A stretch of 64,000 bases of DNA from Caecitellus pseudoparvulus (taxonomy: Eukaryota; Bigyra: Bicosoecida): the NCBI GenBank assembly GCA_965644315.1, contig CBFFRQ010000068.1, forward strand, positions 434,001 through 498,000. Reading direction: 5' to 3'. The notes under the pieces were generated by a model. That model did no database searches, had not been told where the DNA came from, and worked only from the letters and a program-made list of their open reading frames with translations. How positions within the stretch are numbered: the stretch's first letter is position 1; the number at the start of each line of letters is the position of its first letter. Position numbers and translations under genes: made by a program. Below are positions 51,273-61,059 of this stretch, in pieces.

Positions 51273-53447
51273 ATGGCAGCTCGACTTTACCCGGGTAAGT
51301 GGGCATGAATGCTTTTGCAAGCGTTGCAGGCTGCATTGTGGCTGGCTCTCCATGCAGGCTTCGGCTCGGGCCGCGGCAAGTTTGAGGGCAGCTTCGAAGT
51401 GCGTTCTTTGAAAGCAGGCGGTGAGTTGGCTCTTGAAGTTGGGTGCTTGGGTGAAGCTTGTAGCTCACCCCGCCTTCCGCTTGATTGCGGCAGGGTTCCC
51501 ACAACTGGAGGCTGGGGACAAGGTGATCCTGCCAGCGGTGAGTGAGGCTTGGCAGCGCCGCGAAGCGCAGCAGGCTCATCGCATGGCCCCATGTTTGCAG
51601 GCGGCGTTCAAGGAGATATCCAGGCTGAAACTGCCCTTTCCTATGATCTTCCGGGTGGAGAATGAGCGGCGCCGCAGCGCTGGCCGGGTTGCGAATCGCA
51701 GGGGAGCCACCAAAGCTCCCGTCAAGCAGTTCTGCGGTGTGCAGGAGTTTTCAGCGGAGAAAGGCAAGGCATTCTTGCCACGCTGGATGATGCAGAACCT
51801 AAAAATCCGGGATGGAGGGCGGGCAGTCTTCACTTCAGTCCGCGGGGTGCGTAGCGCTGCCGTTACGGTGGCCCTGCGTGGCGTTTCATGGCGACATTTC
51901 CCGCACCTGTTTCCCGGCCCTGCAGATGCCCAAGGGGACGTTTGTTCGGTTTCAGCCACACACGACGGAGTTTATTGACCTCGCAGCAGCACTGGGTCCA
52001 AGGGTGCGTTCCCAGAATCCCGCTTTCCGCGTCGCTGGCCCGCCACTCACCGGACTCTGCCGCTCATTATCCTGTCCAGGAGCTAATGGAGCACGCCATG
52101 AAGACATACTCAGCTCTGTCCCTGGGCGAGACGCTGGTAGTGCAGTGCAGTGGGTCCATGTTCAAGCTGGATGTGTTGGAGGTGCGCCCTGGGCCGAAGG
52201 ATGACCCTCCCAACCCTCACTCTGCAATCTGCCTGTACGGGGATCTGGACCTGGAGGCAGACTTTGCGCCTGCCAAGGACACCGAGAAGGCAAGCACCCC
52301 TGCAGCGGGATCAATCACACCCATGTCCCAAGGGGAGCTGGATGACTTGGCCGGCCAAGCCTTGGCTGCGGCCCAGGCTGCAGCAACACCGGCAGAGGAG
52401 GCGCCGGGCTCAGCGGCGTTTTCCGGCACAGGGCACACCCTGGGGGGAGGGGGCAATCGCCGAGGGGACCGGGGCACCGCTGGATCAGGGGCAGGTGCGG
52501 GCCCCCGGCCGTCTTCCGCTAAGCGCCTCCGATCGGCGGTGGCAGCATCGCGTCACCGGGCCACCGCCCGGCCCATGTCCCCCATCGAATCCTCCCCCAT
52601 GCCCACCCCCACCACAGACGCCAAGCGACGGCCACGGCGGGCTGCAGGCACATCAGCCACGACGCCTTCTTCGTCTCGCACTCCTCGCCGCCAGGCAGGC
52701 AAGCGCCAAGGCACGGGGGGCAAGGGCAGCGCAGTGGGCAAGGGCGGGCGCACGCACGCGGCAGAGCCTGCACCGGCATCCCCGGGCTTTCGAGCCAGTC
52801 GGGCCACCGCAGCACCACCCGTCGCGCCGCAAGCATCCTTTGGCTTGGGTTTCTTCTCCGGCACGTGGCGAGGGCTTGATCTGGGCACACCCCCCCGGGG
52901 CATGTCCAGAGCCCAGCGGGAGGCGGCTGGGCAACTCGCGAGCACTGTGGACCCTTCCGCGCTTTTCATGTCCCCTGGTCGAAAGGCGGCTCAGCCAGAG
53001 TCCAGCGCCCCTGCGATGGGCAGTACGCTACCCCGTTCCATGCCGTTGACCGGCGGGGACCGTGCCGGCCCAGGGGCAGCCTTCGCAGCAGCGGGCATGG
53101 GCCGGTCTCTGGTTTCCCCAGCGCCTGCGCCAGGGCACAGCGCGTCGGCAACTGTCTCCCCCATCACAACAGGGGGGCAGGCCGGACGTCCCTCCCCTGG
53201 GGCAGGCATGACGCTGGGCAGGGGTGACTCGGCTACCAAGGGCGCCGGCCGCTCCGTGCTGCTGGACCGGTATGGCACCCCCCCGCGCAGGGCAGTGCAA
53301 GGAGTGGGCGGGGCGGCTGAAAGCAAGTGGGGCGAGGCATCGCCTGGTGGGGGGCGAGTGTCCCCCATTCAGTCCCCCGCGACTCATGCGGGCTCCCGAA
53401 CCGCCGCGGCGGCGGGGCGAAGCTTGCGCCGCTCAAGGCACAAGTGA
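51273..53447 (+). CDS. UFD1: UFD1-like ubiquitin-recognition protein with long disordered tail
   Basis: Six exons (51273-51294, 51358-51420, 51494-51537, 51601-51846, 51926-52003, 52080-53447) encode 606 residues. UFD1 with NPL4 is the cofactor that guides polyubiquitinated proteins to the p97/Cdc48 ATPase. The double-psi-barrel UT3 domain is clear: LEAGDKVILPA, LKLPFPMIFRVEN, GVQEFSAEKGKAFLPRWMMQNL, GTFVRFQPHTTEFIDL, YSALSLGETLVVQ and FKLDVLEVRP. After about residue 220 the rest is about 390 residues of Ser/Pro/Ala/Gly-rich disordered sequence without recognisable NPL4- or p97-binding motifs. Five introns sit in the first 151 codons. The gene is convergent with GOLD-TTC39, 42 bp between stops. 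Confidence 0.9.
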
Positions 53448-53489
53448 CGCGAATACAGCACACTGTGCAGCTCAACACACATGCATTGT

Positions 53490-56400
53490 TCACTGCGCCG
53501 CCGCAGCTGCCCCCTCCTGCGCCTCCGCTGCCGACCCCTTCCAAGCCTGCCCCAGCAGGTGCAGGCGCAGGTGCAGGCGCATCTTGAAGTTGAAGTCTTT
53601 GCCGTAGTCCTTGGCGCGCTTCAGCATGGCTGGTCCTTCAGGGTGCGCCTTGCCCAGAATGGTCGCCATCTCGTAGTACGCGAAGGGCACGGTGTAGTTG
53701 TCAGCCTGCACTTGTTCCTTGTGTTCTCGCACCCATTGAAAGCAGGCCAGGGCCTGGGTGGGGCACCCTGCAGCGTTCAGCGCCGCCCCTCGTAGCAATG
53801 CCCCCACAGCCACAAGGTCTGCCCGCAGGGCGCCTGACGGATGTGTGCGTGTCTCAGCAGTGGGGTGGGGGATGGAGCCTGCCTGGGCCGCAGCGCCGGT
53901 GTCTCCGCTGCGACGCCAGAAGGCCAGCCCCCCCCCACTACCGGGGGCAGTGTTCTTGCGTCGCTTCGTGAGGACTGCAGAGACATCCAAGGCAGGGGCA
54001 GTGGGCGTGGAGGGAGTTTCAGTGGGGGGTGCGGGGGGCGTTGCGCCTCCCAGGCCGACCTCCATGCCCTCTGTCCGCAGGTGAGGGTGCAGGTGGGCCG
54101 CAGGCGCCCCCGTGTACACGGCATCCAGGAACGCCGTGACGGTCTCATGGTCCGCAGACATGCTGAGGAAGTGGCGAGGGCGGGCGGCGGGGGAGGACGC
54201 CGTGGCAGACGGGGCCGGCACTGGTGGCTCCAGTGCGCTCAGCTGCAGCAGGGCGTCGTCCACAGCCAGCACCGCATCCCTTGCCACCCGCGGGTCCATG
54301 CAAGAGAAGCCATTGAACAAGTACACCACTTCCAGCCCCGGCAGGAGCAAGTAGCGCGGGCTGCCGTCGCACGCCTGCACGCCAGGGCGGGGCAGGTGGG
54401 ACTTGTACACCGGCGCGCCGGCAGTCCTGGCTGCGCTGTACGCTTGCACCTTGCGCATGACGAACTGCTCGGCTGAGATGCTCTTGCCTCCCAGCTTGCG
54501 TCCCATCTGTTCGGCGACAGAGGCGAAGCGGGGGGCGGCGGCAGCCTCCTCCGCGTCCTCGGCCAAGCACACCGCGGTCATGTATGAGAAGAAGGCCTTG
54601 CTCCACAGACTGCCATCCTGCAACCCCTCCAGCTGCTGCAAGGCCAAGTGCCAGCAGGAGCGGCAGTGCCCAGAGGCTAGCCTGTTGGCAGGGCTCGCCT
54701 CCTGAGCAGCTGCGGCGTCGCCGTCGCCCTCCGTGGATCCCGCCGCAGCCAGGCGCTGGGCGACGGGTGTCACTGCCAGGAAGTCGGGGGCTGTGGCAGG
54801 GGGTGTCAGCAGCTCCTGCGCCAGCTCATTGCCCCCGGGGGCCAAGAACAAGTAGCAGAAGGCGCGGTCGTACGCTGCCACGTTGGCCAGTGCCTGGAAC
54901 TTCGCGGAGGAAGAGGCGATGGCAGCGCACTCCGCGAAGAGAGCATCGGCCAGACCCAAGTTCCACCGCATGCGCTCTGCCCGCCCGGCATTCCACAAGA
55001 ACAGGGCGGAGTTTGGGAACTGCCGGAACATGACACCCAGCACCTCCTCGGCGTCCACCGCGCAGCGCTGGCGCAGGGCCGCGTCGGAGAGGAAGGAGGG
55101 CAGCTGCACCAGCTCAATAAGCATGCCGAGGCCGGCCAGCGGCCCTCGCACAGAGCGCCCCAACATGCAGGCGCGCAGCTGCGCGAGGGCGGCCTGCTTG
55201 CTGGCAGAGTACCCCAAGAACTGCACCACTTTCAGGGCGATGTCGGGCATGGAGCCGGTGATGAGGTTGAACATGCCCATGCCGAAGAGGCCTCCAGAGA
55301 CGAGGGCAGGCGGCATGCCTGCCAGGCTTCCGTTGTCGCCCTCCTCCCCTTGCATGGCTGCCGGCACGGCCATGGAGCTGGCGACGCCGGCAGCCTGGGC
55401 GGCAGCCTCGTCCACCTCCACAGCAGCACGGCGGAATCCCCTGTCGGGGATGACCATGGCCGGCACGCCGTCGGGGGCAGTAAGGCTGCTCACAGCCTTG
55501 CCCAGGGCGCTGTCCACCTGCCCGTACAGCTTGAGACCGGAGTGCACTGCGAGGCCGCACTTGGCCAGGGACAGCATGCTCTCCTCCAGAATGTGCAGGA
55601 AGGCGTTGATGAGAGACACCTCTGCTCCCACCACGTAGCCCTCCACTTGGGACGGCGTGGGGGCGCTGGCCCCCCCGCTGAACCAGGATGAGTCAGGCTG
55701 CATGGCGCTGGCCAAGGCCAGGGTGTGTGCGGCGCGCGCCCGTGACTCTGCGATGTCCGCCTCGTTCCAGGACAGCACAGCCACCATGACGTTGATGGTG
55801 GTGAAGGCGAGGGAGAAGATGGGGGAGCGCCGGAAGTGCCGCCGGACGGTGCTCTCCGCCCACTCAAAGCGATTGGTGAAGAAGAGGTAGCAGGTGCGCA
55901 GGACGATTTCGTTCATGGCAGCGGCGTCGTAGATGCTTGTGTGCGCCATGTCTCGATCCAGGCGCGCGAGGATGTGGTGCAAGTGTGCAGGGGTGTCCTC
56001 TGGCAGTGGCCGGGCGGTGTCTGCAGGGTCCCTGCTCAGCCACACAGCAGGCGTGTCTGCTCCTTGCCGCACCTCCACATGCACGTCTTTGGAAGTGAGC
56101 ATGGAGTGGGAGTTGTCCAGGTTCACAACCATAGAGCCGCCAGCAGGTGCCACAATGGCGTTGCAGTCTGTGCCTGGTGAATGGGAAGGGGGGAGGGGGC
56201 GTGGCCTGCTCTGCATCGAGCCCCAGCTGTCAAGGAGCTGAGGACAGTTCAGCACGAATTCCGCAGCAAGACCCGCCTGCTGGGCAGGCCCCCCTCCGAC
56301 GCTCCCCGCAGGACTCACCTTCCACAGCAAGCAAGACCTGAAAGTCTACACGTTGGCTGCCATCCGCTGGTTCCATGAACACGGAAAGCTTCAACTCGGC

Positions 56401-56584
56401 GCCGTGCAGGACAGACACATGCTGCACAAGGTGCGCACGGCTTGCAGTGCTCACGACGCTGCTCTGTTGCAAGCTTGCGCGGCAGCGCCACACGCACCCA
56501 CTCCACTCGCTGGCCCTCCACGACGTCAAACCGGACTTCATGCCTGCTCCTGGCTGGGATGCTGATGTCGTGCTTGGTCACCAT
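53490..56584 (-). CDS. GOLD-domain / TTC39 (Iml2) fusion protein
   Basis: Three exons (56584-56498, 56421-56319, 56173-53490) encode 957 residues. Residues 1-110 read as a GOLD beta-sandwich: DISIPARSRHEVRFDVVEGQ, VEW, LKLSVFMEPADGSQRVDFQV, then APAGGSMVVNLDNSHSMLTSKDV, matching the DNSYSxFRSK signature of SEC14L-type GOLD domains. The rest is TTC39/Iml2: FTNRFEWAEST, LYGQVDSALGKAV, GLFGMGMFNLITGSMPDIALKVVQFLGYS, LWNAGRAERMRWN, ACFQWVREHKEQVQADNYTVPFAYYEMA and a C-terminal helix. TTC39/Iml2 proteins act in lipid-droplet or inclusion clearance and lipoprotein biology. GOLD domains sit in lipid- and vesicle-traffic proteins. I know of no GOLD domain in animal or yeast TTC39. Both introns lie inside the GOLD part. 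Confidence 0.8.
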
Positions 56585-56821
56585 CGTGTGCCGCAGCGCA
56601 AGGCAGTGCCAGCCTCAACTCAGCGCCTCGCTGGCGTGGAGAGCAGCTCGCAGGGTGTGAGCAAGCGCACCTGAGGAATGCGGCAGGGCAGGCTATGCAG
56701 CGCGCAGTGCATGGAAAGGCTATGGATTTTGCTTGGACCTGATTTTTTCTGCCGCGGCTGGAAGCAGCTCCCGACAGCCTTGCCTGCGGGGCTGCCCCAA
56801 GTGGGAGTTTCTGCGCCGGCA
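56585..56821. other. spacer: GOLD-TTC39 promoter / RAB28 3' flank
   Basis: These 237 bp lie between two minus-strand genes. I see no exon, RNA gene or named element. Confidence 0.3.
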
Positions 56822-57609
56822 TCAAGACAAGACACACTGGCACCCCGCGCCCTGCTTTGCACGCTCGGCAGCGAGGTCCTCTGCCTCGATGCCACCCGAA
56901 CCGCTCACGCGGGCTTCGTCTTCCTGCCCCCCCACCCTGACCGTGGCAGCCACTACTGTGTCGTGCGCTTCCAGCTCCAGGTCACTCAGGCTCACGCCAA
57001 TGGCTCGAGCCGCCACGTCGTAGAAGCTGCGCATGATGGAGTCTCCCGACTGTGCTGACACCTCGTAGTGCCCTTGCAGCCCGTGAGCCGGCACCGCCTC
57101 GCTGATGGCTTTGGCGCCCACGACGCGGTCGCCCACCAAGTCGGCCTTGTTCCCCAGCAGGTACATGGCGGGAGCTTGCCGGCCCGTCATGGCCACCGTG
57201 CTCGCCACACGGCGCACCCAACTCTCAACGTCAGCGAAGCTCTGTAGGTCTGTCAAGTCGTACGTGAGGAGCGCGACGTCGCAGCCGCTGATGTACTTGC
57301 TCAGCATCTTGGAGTTCACGGCCTGGCCCCCGATGTCCCACACCTGCAGCTGCACGTCCTTGCCTCGGATCTGTGCAGCGAAATGCGGGAGTCGGCAGGC
57401 TGCGGTGCGTGCGGCGAGGCGGAGTGGCAGTGTCCGCCTCGCCTTCCCCTCACAGTGACCTGTTTGGACAGCGTGTCCAGCCCCACAGTCTGCTTGTACT
57501 CGGGCGAGAAGCCGTTCTCCAAAAACCGCGCGCAGATGCTTGTCTTGCCAACGGAACCATTTCCTAGCAGAATGACCTTGCAAGACTTTGTGGCGGCTGT
57601 GGCTGCCAT
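56822..57609 (-). CDS. RAB28: RAB28-like small GTPase
   Basis: Two exons (57609-57454 and 57370-56822) encode 234 residues. The nucleotide-binding motifs are present: P-loop GNGSVGKTS, switch I EYKQTVGLD, switch II WDIGGQ, NKAD and SAQSGD. The WDIGGQ motif, the KYISGCDVALLTYDLTD stretch and a farnesylation-type CaaX end (CVLS, in place of the usual double-Cys Rab tail) are RAB28 traits; human RAB28 ends CAVQ. RAB28 associates with the BBSome and cilia and with extracellular-vesicle shedding. Differences from the human protein are SAQ for SAK and a longer C-terminal tail of about 45 residues. The intron is in phase 0 after the VT of strand beta-2. Confidence 0.88.
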
Positions 57610-57776
57610 GGCCGGCTGTCACCCAGTCTTTGAGTTGCCGTTTCGCGCGAAACGCCAGGCTTCACGCCGCTGGCCAAGCATGCAGCGGCCCAGGATGAGG
57701 CATTTCGCAGCAGAGCCGCCACAGGGGCAGGTTCTCACGGGCTTCACACCCTGCATGCATTTTGCTCAGGCCGTGT
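57610..57776. other. spacer: RAB28 promoter / ethanolamine kinase 3' flank
   Basis: This 167-bp interval sits between two minus-strand genes and contains the palindrome at 57640-57653. AAATGCATGC lies about 20-30 nt after the ethanolamine-kinase stop codon. Confidence 0.4.
57640..57653. promoter_or_regulatory. perfect palindrome GTTTCGCGCGAAAC, E2F/DP-like site
   Basis: The 14-bp sequence is identical on both strands and contains the E2F consensus TTTCGCGC on each. It lies 31 bp upstream of the RAB28 start codon. E2F/DP sites of this form drive S-phase genes in animals and plants. Function here is inferred from sequence and position only. Confidence 0.45.
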
Positions 57777-59132
57777 TTATGCAGTGGGGGCAAATGCTGG
57801 CTGCTGCTTCTTGTACCCGCCGAAGCGGTCCACGGCGTACTGCATGAAGTCGAAGTCGATGGGGGAGTGCTTGGCCTGAATGATGGCCCACAGGCCCCAG
57901 AAGAAGTGGGAGGCCAAGGAGAAGTGCTGGCTCACAGCCACCGCCTCCGCCCAGAAGGCCGTCGTGGCCTCCTCAGCACCGTCAGGCCCCACCGCTGCCT
58001 GGACCGCCTCCACCACGCCAGGGCTGCGCGCCGCCAAGTACTCCTTCAGGAATGCCTCCCCTGCAGCATGGGAGGGGTACCACTTGTCCAGGTCAAAGTC
58101 GAACCCTGCGTACTCGCACCAGTGGTTGCCAATGTCGAAGCCAGCGTAGTTGTACCCGCCGTACTCGAAGTCGATGATTTGCACCCGAGAAGAGTCCCCA
58201 GCCAGAGCAAGAACGTTCCCGCTCAGCAGGTCGTTGTGGCAGAACACAATTGAGAACATCGCCTCCCGTGCTGCACGCTTGCCAGCTGACGCAGGGTCGT
58301 CCCCCACCACTGCGCCCACCAGCTTGGCGCCGTGGTCGTTCAGGGGAGAGGGCAGGGCGGCACGCAGCACCTCCAACTCAGAAGCGATCCAGGCCACGTC
58401 CAGGCCAGCGAATTTCTCAGCCTTGGCAGTCTCTCCCGGCCCCTTGAAGTCCAAGGCTTGCGCCTGCGCGAGCCACTTGTCAAGCTGCCCCCACAGAGTG
58501 GGCGTGCGGTCGTCCTCGATCTGCAGGCTATGCATGCGAGCAAGCTCCCTTGCAATGAGCCCAACGAAGTCCACCGGCTCGCGCTGTGGGCGAGGGCAGG
58601 TCATGTGTCGCGGAGGTCGGGCAGCTCTGCTTCCTCGCGAGGCGGCGTGCTCACCTGGCCCATTTGGGAAGGCTCCAAGGCTGCAGAGGGGAACCACCCT
58701 TCGATGCGGCCATTGTCAAAGTACCCATACATGGTGGGTCCAAATCCAGCCTCTGCAAGCTTGTGGAAGAGCACTGCGGCGACAGGGGAGCCATGCCAGG
58801 GTGCGATGCAGAAGGGCGGGGAAACTGCGGCGAAACGCTGGTCACGCACGGTTGTCCCTCTGCCGGTCGATCATCATCTCAGTCTTGGCGCCGAAGACGC
58901 GCACAAGCACGTCGTCTTTGCCCTCTGACGATGCCTTGAACAGCAAGTTCGTGATGCCACCGCTGATGACTGTGAGGGTGATGGTGGCGCCAGCCTCCCA
59001 CCCGCACAAGGCTTGCACCACCGCCTTCAAGTCACCGTCGCGGCTGTCCCCTGCAAAGTCCACCGCGAGGGACACACACTTCACACCATTTGCGTCCAGG
59101 TGGGCTTCCGCTGACGTCGAAGATGCAGCCAT
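57777..59132 (-). CDS. EKI1: ethanolamine kinase
   Basis: Three exons (59132-58850, 58773-58655, 58583-57777) encode 402 residues. Ethanolamine kinase makes phosphoethanolamine, the first step of the CDP-ethanolamine route to phosphatidylethanolamine. Seen are the N-lobe (ISGGITNLLFKAS, VLVRVFGAKTEMMIDRQ), the FGPTMYGYFDNGRIEGWF strand, FVGLIARELARMH, the catalytic CHNDLLSGN loop, the metal-binding IDFEYGGYNYAGFDIGNHWCEYAG block and the family tail HFFWGLWAIIQAKHSPIDFDF. A sister choline kinase cannot be fully excluded, but the tail is more ethanolamine-kinase-like. The N-terminal about 40 residues are unique. Confidence 0.9.
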
Positions 59133-59380
59133 GGCTGTGGGCTCTCCCGTGCCTGCGTTTGGGTCCAATTTGGGCGAGTTTGACTTGAAGTCTGGTGAGG
59201 CTTGGTTCGCGAAAGGCGGGTTGCTCCACTCCCAGCAACGCATGCAATTTGTTCGAGTCGCGTGTATTTTGTGTCGGGTGCAGTCTTGCCAGCGGGCCAG
59301 GGCCATGCAAGGGCCCGTCCTGTCGGCCGTCTCCCACTCTCAGCGAGGATTCAGCTGCGAAGCCAGCTCGAGCAGCCCTC
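59133..59380. promoter_or_regulatory. divergent promoter region, ethanolamine kinase / PARP16-like
   Basis: About 248 bp separates divergent starts. It contains TTCGCGAA at 59206-59213 followed by AGGCGGG, which partly resembles the palindrome at 57640. The PARP16-like start is uncertain, so the right edge may move. Confidence 0.35.
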
Positions 59381-61017
59381 ATGCCGCAGGGAAGAACGTT
59401 GGCGGGAACCCCTTCCTCATCATCCGGACTTGGCATGGCCTTCGCTCAAGAAGCTTCCGCCTTGAACTCCCTAACCCCTTGCATGCGGGCCGGCGTGGTG
59501 AGTTGGGCAGCCTGCAATTTCCGCAAGAAGCCGGCCGCATCCCCCTCCTGTTCTCTGCAGCTGGTGGTGCAGTGCTGGGGGAACGCAAGAGAGGAGACAC
59601 TGCATGTGCGGATCGCCTCTCGCCCCCAGCAGGGCACCCTGGCCACCTGTGCGCTGGTGGACGTTGCCGTGCTCATGTCCAGCCCTCCTCTGGCTTTCGT
59701 TGACGCGACGTGCAGCGGGGGTGGCACAGTGCTCGAGGAGGCCATGAACGCCCTGAACACTGCCCTGTCAACGTCTTCTTCAAGGGCAGTGGCCCCCATC
59801 GTGCACTCCCTCGGGGTCGCACTTCGAGAAGCCGGCTGGCCCAGTGTCACGAACCTGTCCAGGGTGCACTCCCCCATTGTGGGCGTGCCTGAGCCACCCT
59901 GCCCGGCTGGAGTGGACACCATGCTTGCCTTCCTCCAAACTGCTGCATGTAGCATTCGCTGTGGGACCATCTGCCCCGCCAAGTCCCTGCCAGCAGGCGC
60001 GGCATCGGCGCTGCCTGCGTTTCGGCAGGCGCTGCTGTCGGTGCCACACTTTGGTGCTCGCCGAGCGGACTGCTCAGCTCCTGACACCCTGCAGTGGCTG
60101 GCCACCGCACCTAAATCGCACCTTCGCTTGGTTGGCATGCACGTGAATGGCAGGGTGCAGACGCCGCCGGGCGTGCAGGCAGAGGACAGCGTCCCTGCGC
60201 AGCTGGCGCCCAACACCTGCGCCATGCTCAAGTTTCTCGCTGCAGCAGGGAGACAGCACAAGGGCTACCCGATTCCGACACATGAATTTGAAGTGCTCCA
60301 AGTCCCTGACCCTCGCTTTGACCAGCTCGCAGCAGCACATGGCACGAAGGGTGTGTGCCGCACCAGCTCAGCTGCAGTGTCTGCTTCAACGCAACATACT
60401 CCGCATCGGCCTCGCCACCCTTCGCAGTTGCGTACCATGGGACGCCCTCTGACAACACGTGGTCCATTCTCATGACAGGGCTCCGGAGCATGTCTGGGTC
60501 TCGGGAGGAGACCAACGGCTCTCTATTCGGTTCTGGCATCTACCTGGCAGGCGATCCACGCGTCGCGTTCTCGTTTGCTGCGCCTGCTGGACAACTGGGC
60601 AGCAACACCGTGCTGGGGGGGACAAAAGCCACCCCAGGCGCCCTTCTCGATCCCAGAGGGAACCCCCAACAACTTCACTCGCCAGCAGCGGCGGCGGACG
60701 CGCCTGCAGCCAGCCTGGTTCGCGGCAGCTTCTACGTTGTGTTTGTGGCGGAGGTCATTGCACTCCCGTCCAACGTGGCGCCGCATTCCAACACAACAGG
60801 GGGCTCCACCCGCAGCAAGGAGGGCACCTACTTCGTCGTGGCGGATCCGTCCCATGTCGCCCTTCGGCGGGTGCTGGTGTACGCCAACGTGGGTGCGGTT
60901 CAGCCCGCACCGCCACGCCAAGGCGAAGCCGCCCGGCACTGGCTAGCCACGTGGGCCCTGCCCCTCATCGCATTGCTGCTTGCCTTGCTAGGCTTGCTGC
61001 TGATGCCTGGTCCATGA
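59381..61017 (+). CDS. PARP16: PARP16-like tail-anchored mono-ADP-ribosyltransferase
   Basis: Two exons (59381-60350 and 60428-61017) encode about 519 residues. The 77-bp intron joins GTKG to VAYHGTP, matching the ETKGERDLIYAFHGS region of human PARP16. The ART fold is seen in YHGTPSDNTWSILMTGLRSM, SLFGSGIYLAGDPRVAFSFA, TYFVVADPSHVALRRVLVYAN, giving an H-Y-Y triad rather than the H-Y-E of poly-ADP-ribosyl polymerases. The last 20 or so residues form one hydrophobic helix (LPLIALLLALLGLLLM), a C-terminal tail anchor as in PARP16, an ER unfolded-protein-response factor. The N-terminal 300 residues have low similarity. The start could be 59381 or 59435. Confidence 0.82.
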
Positions 61018-61059
61018 CGAGCCGTGGCGCTGTGGATTAGTGTATTGATGTAAAGCAGT

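Noticed and set aside
51211-51592. Minus-strand ORFs over the UFD1 5' exons
   Set aside because: The plus-strand exon chain reproduces the UFD1 fold in order with correct phases.
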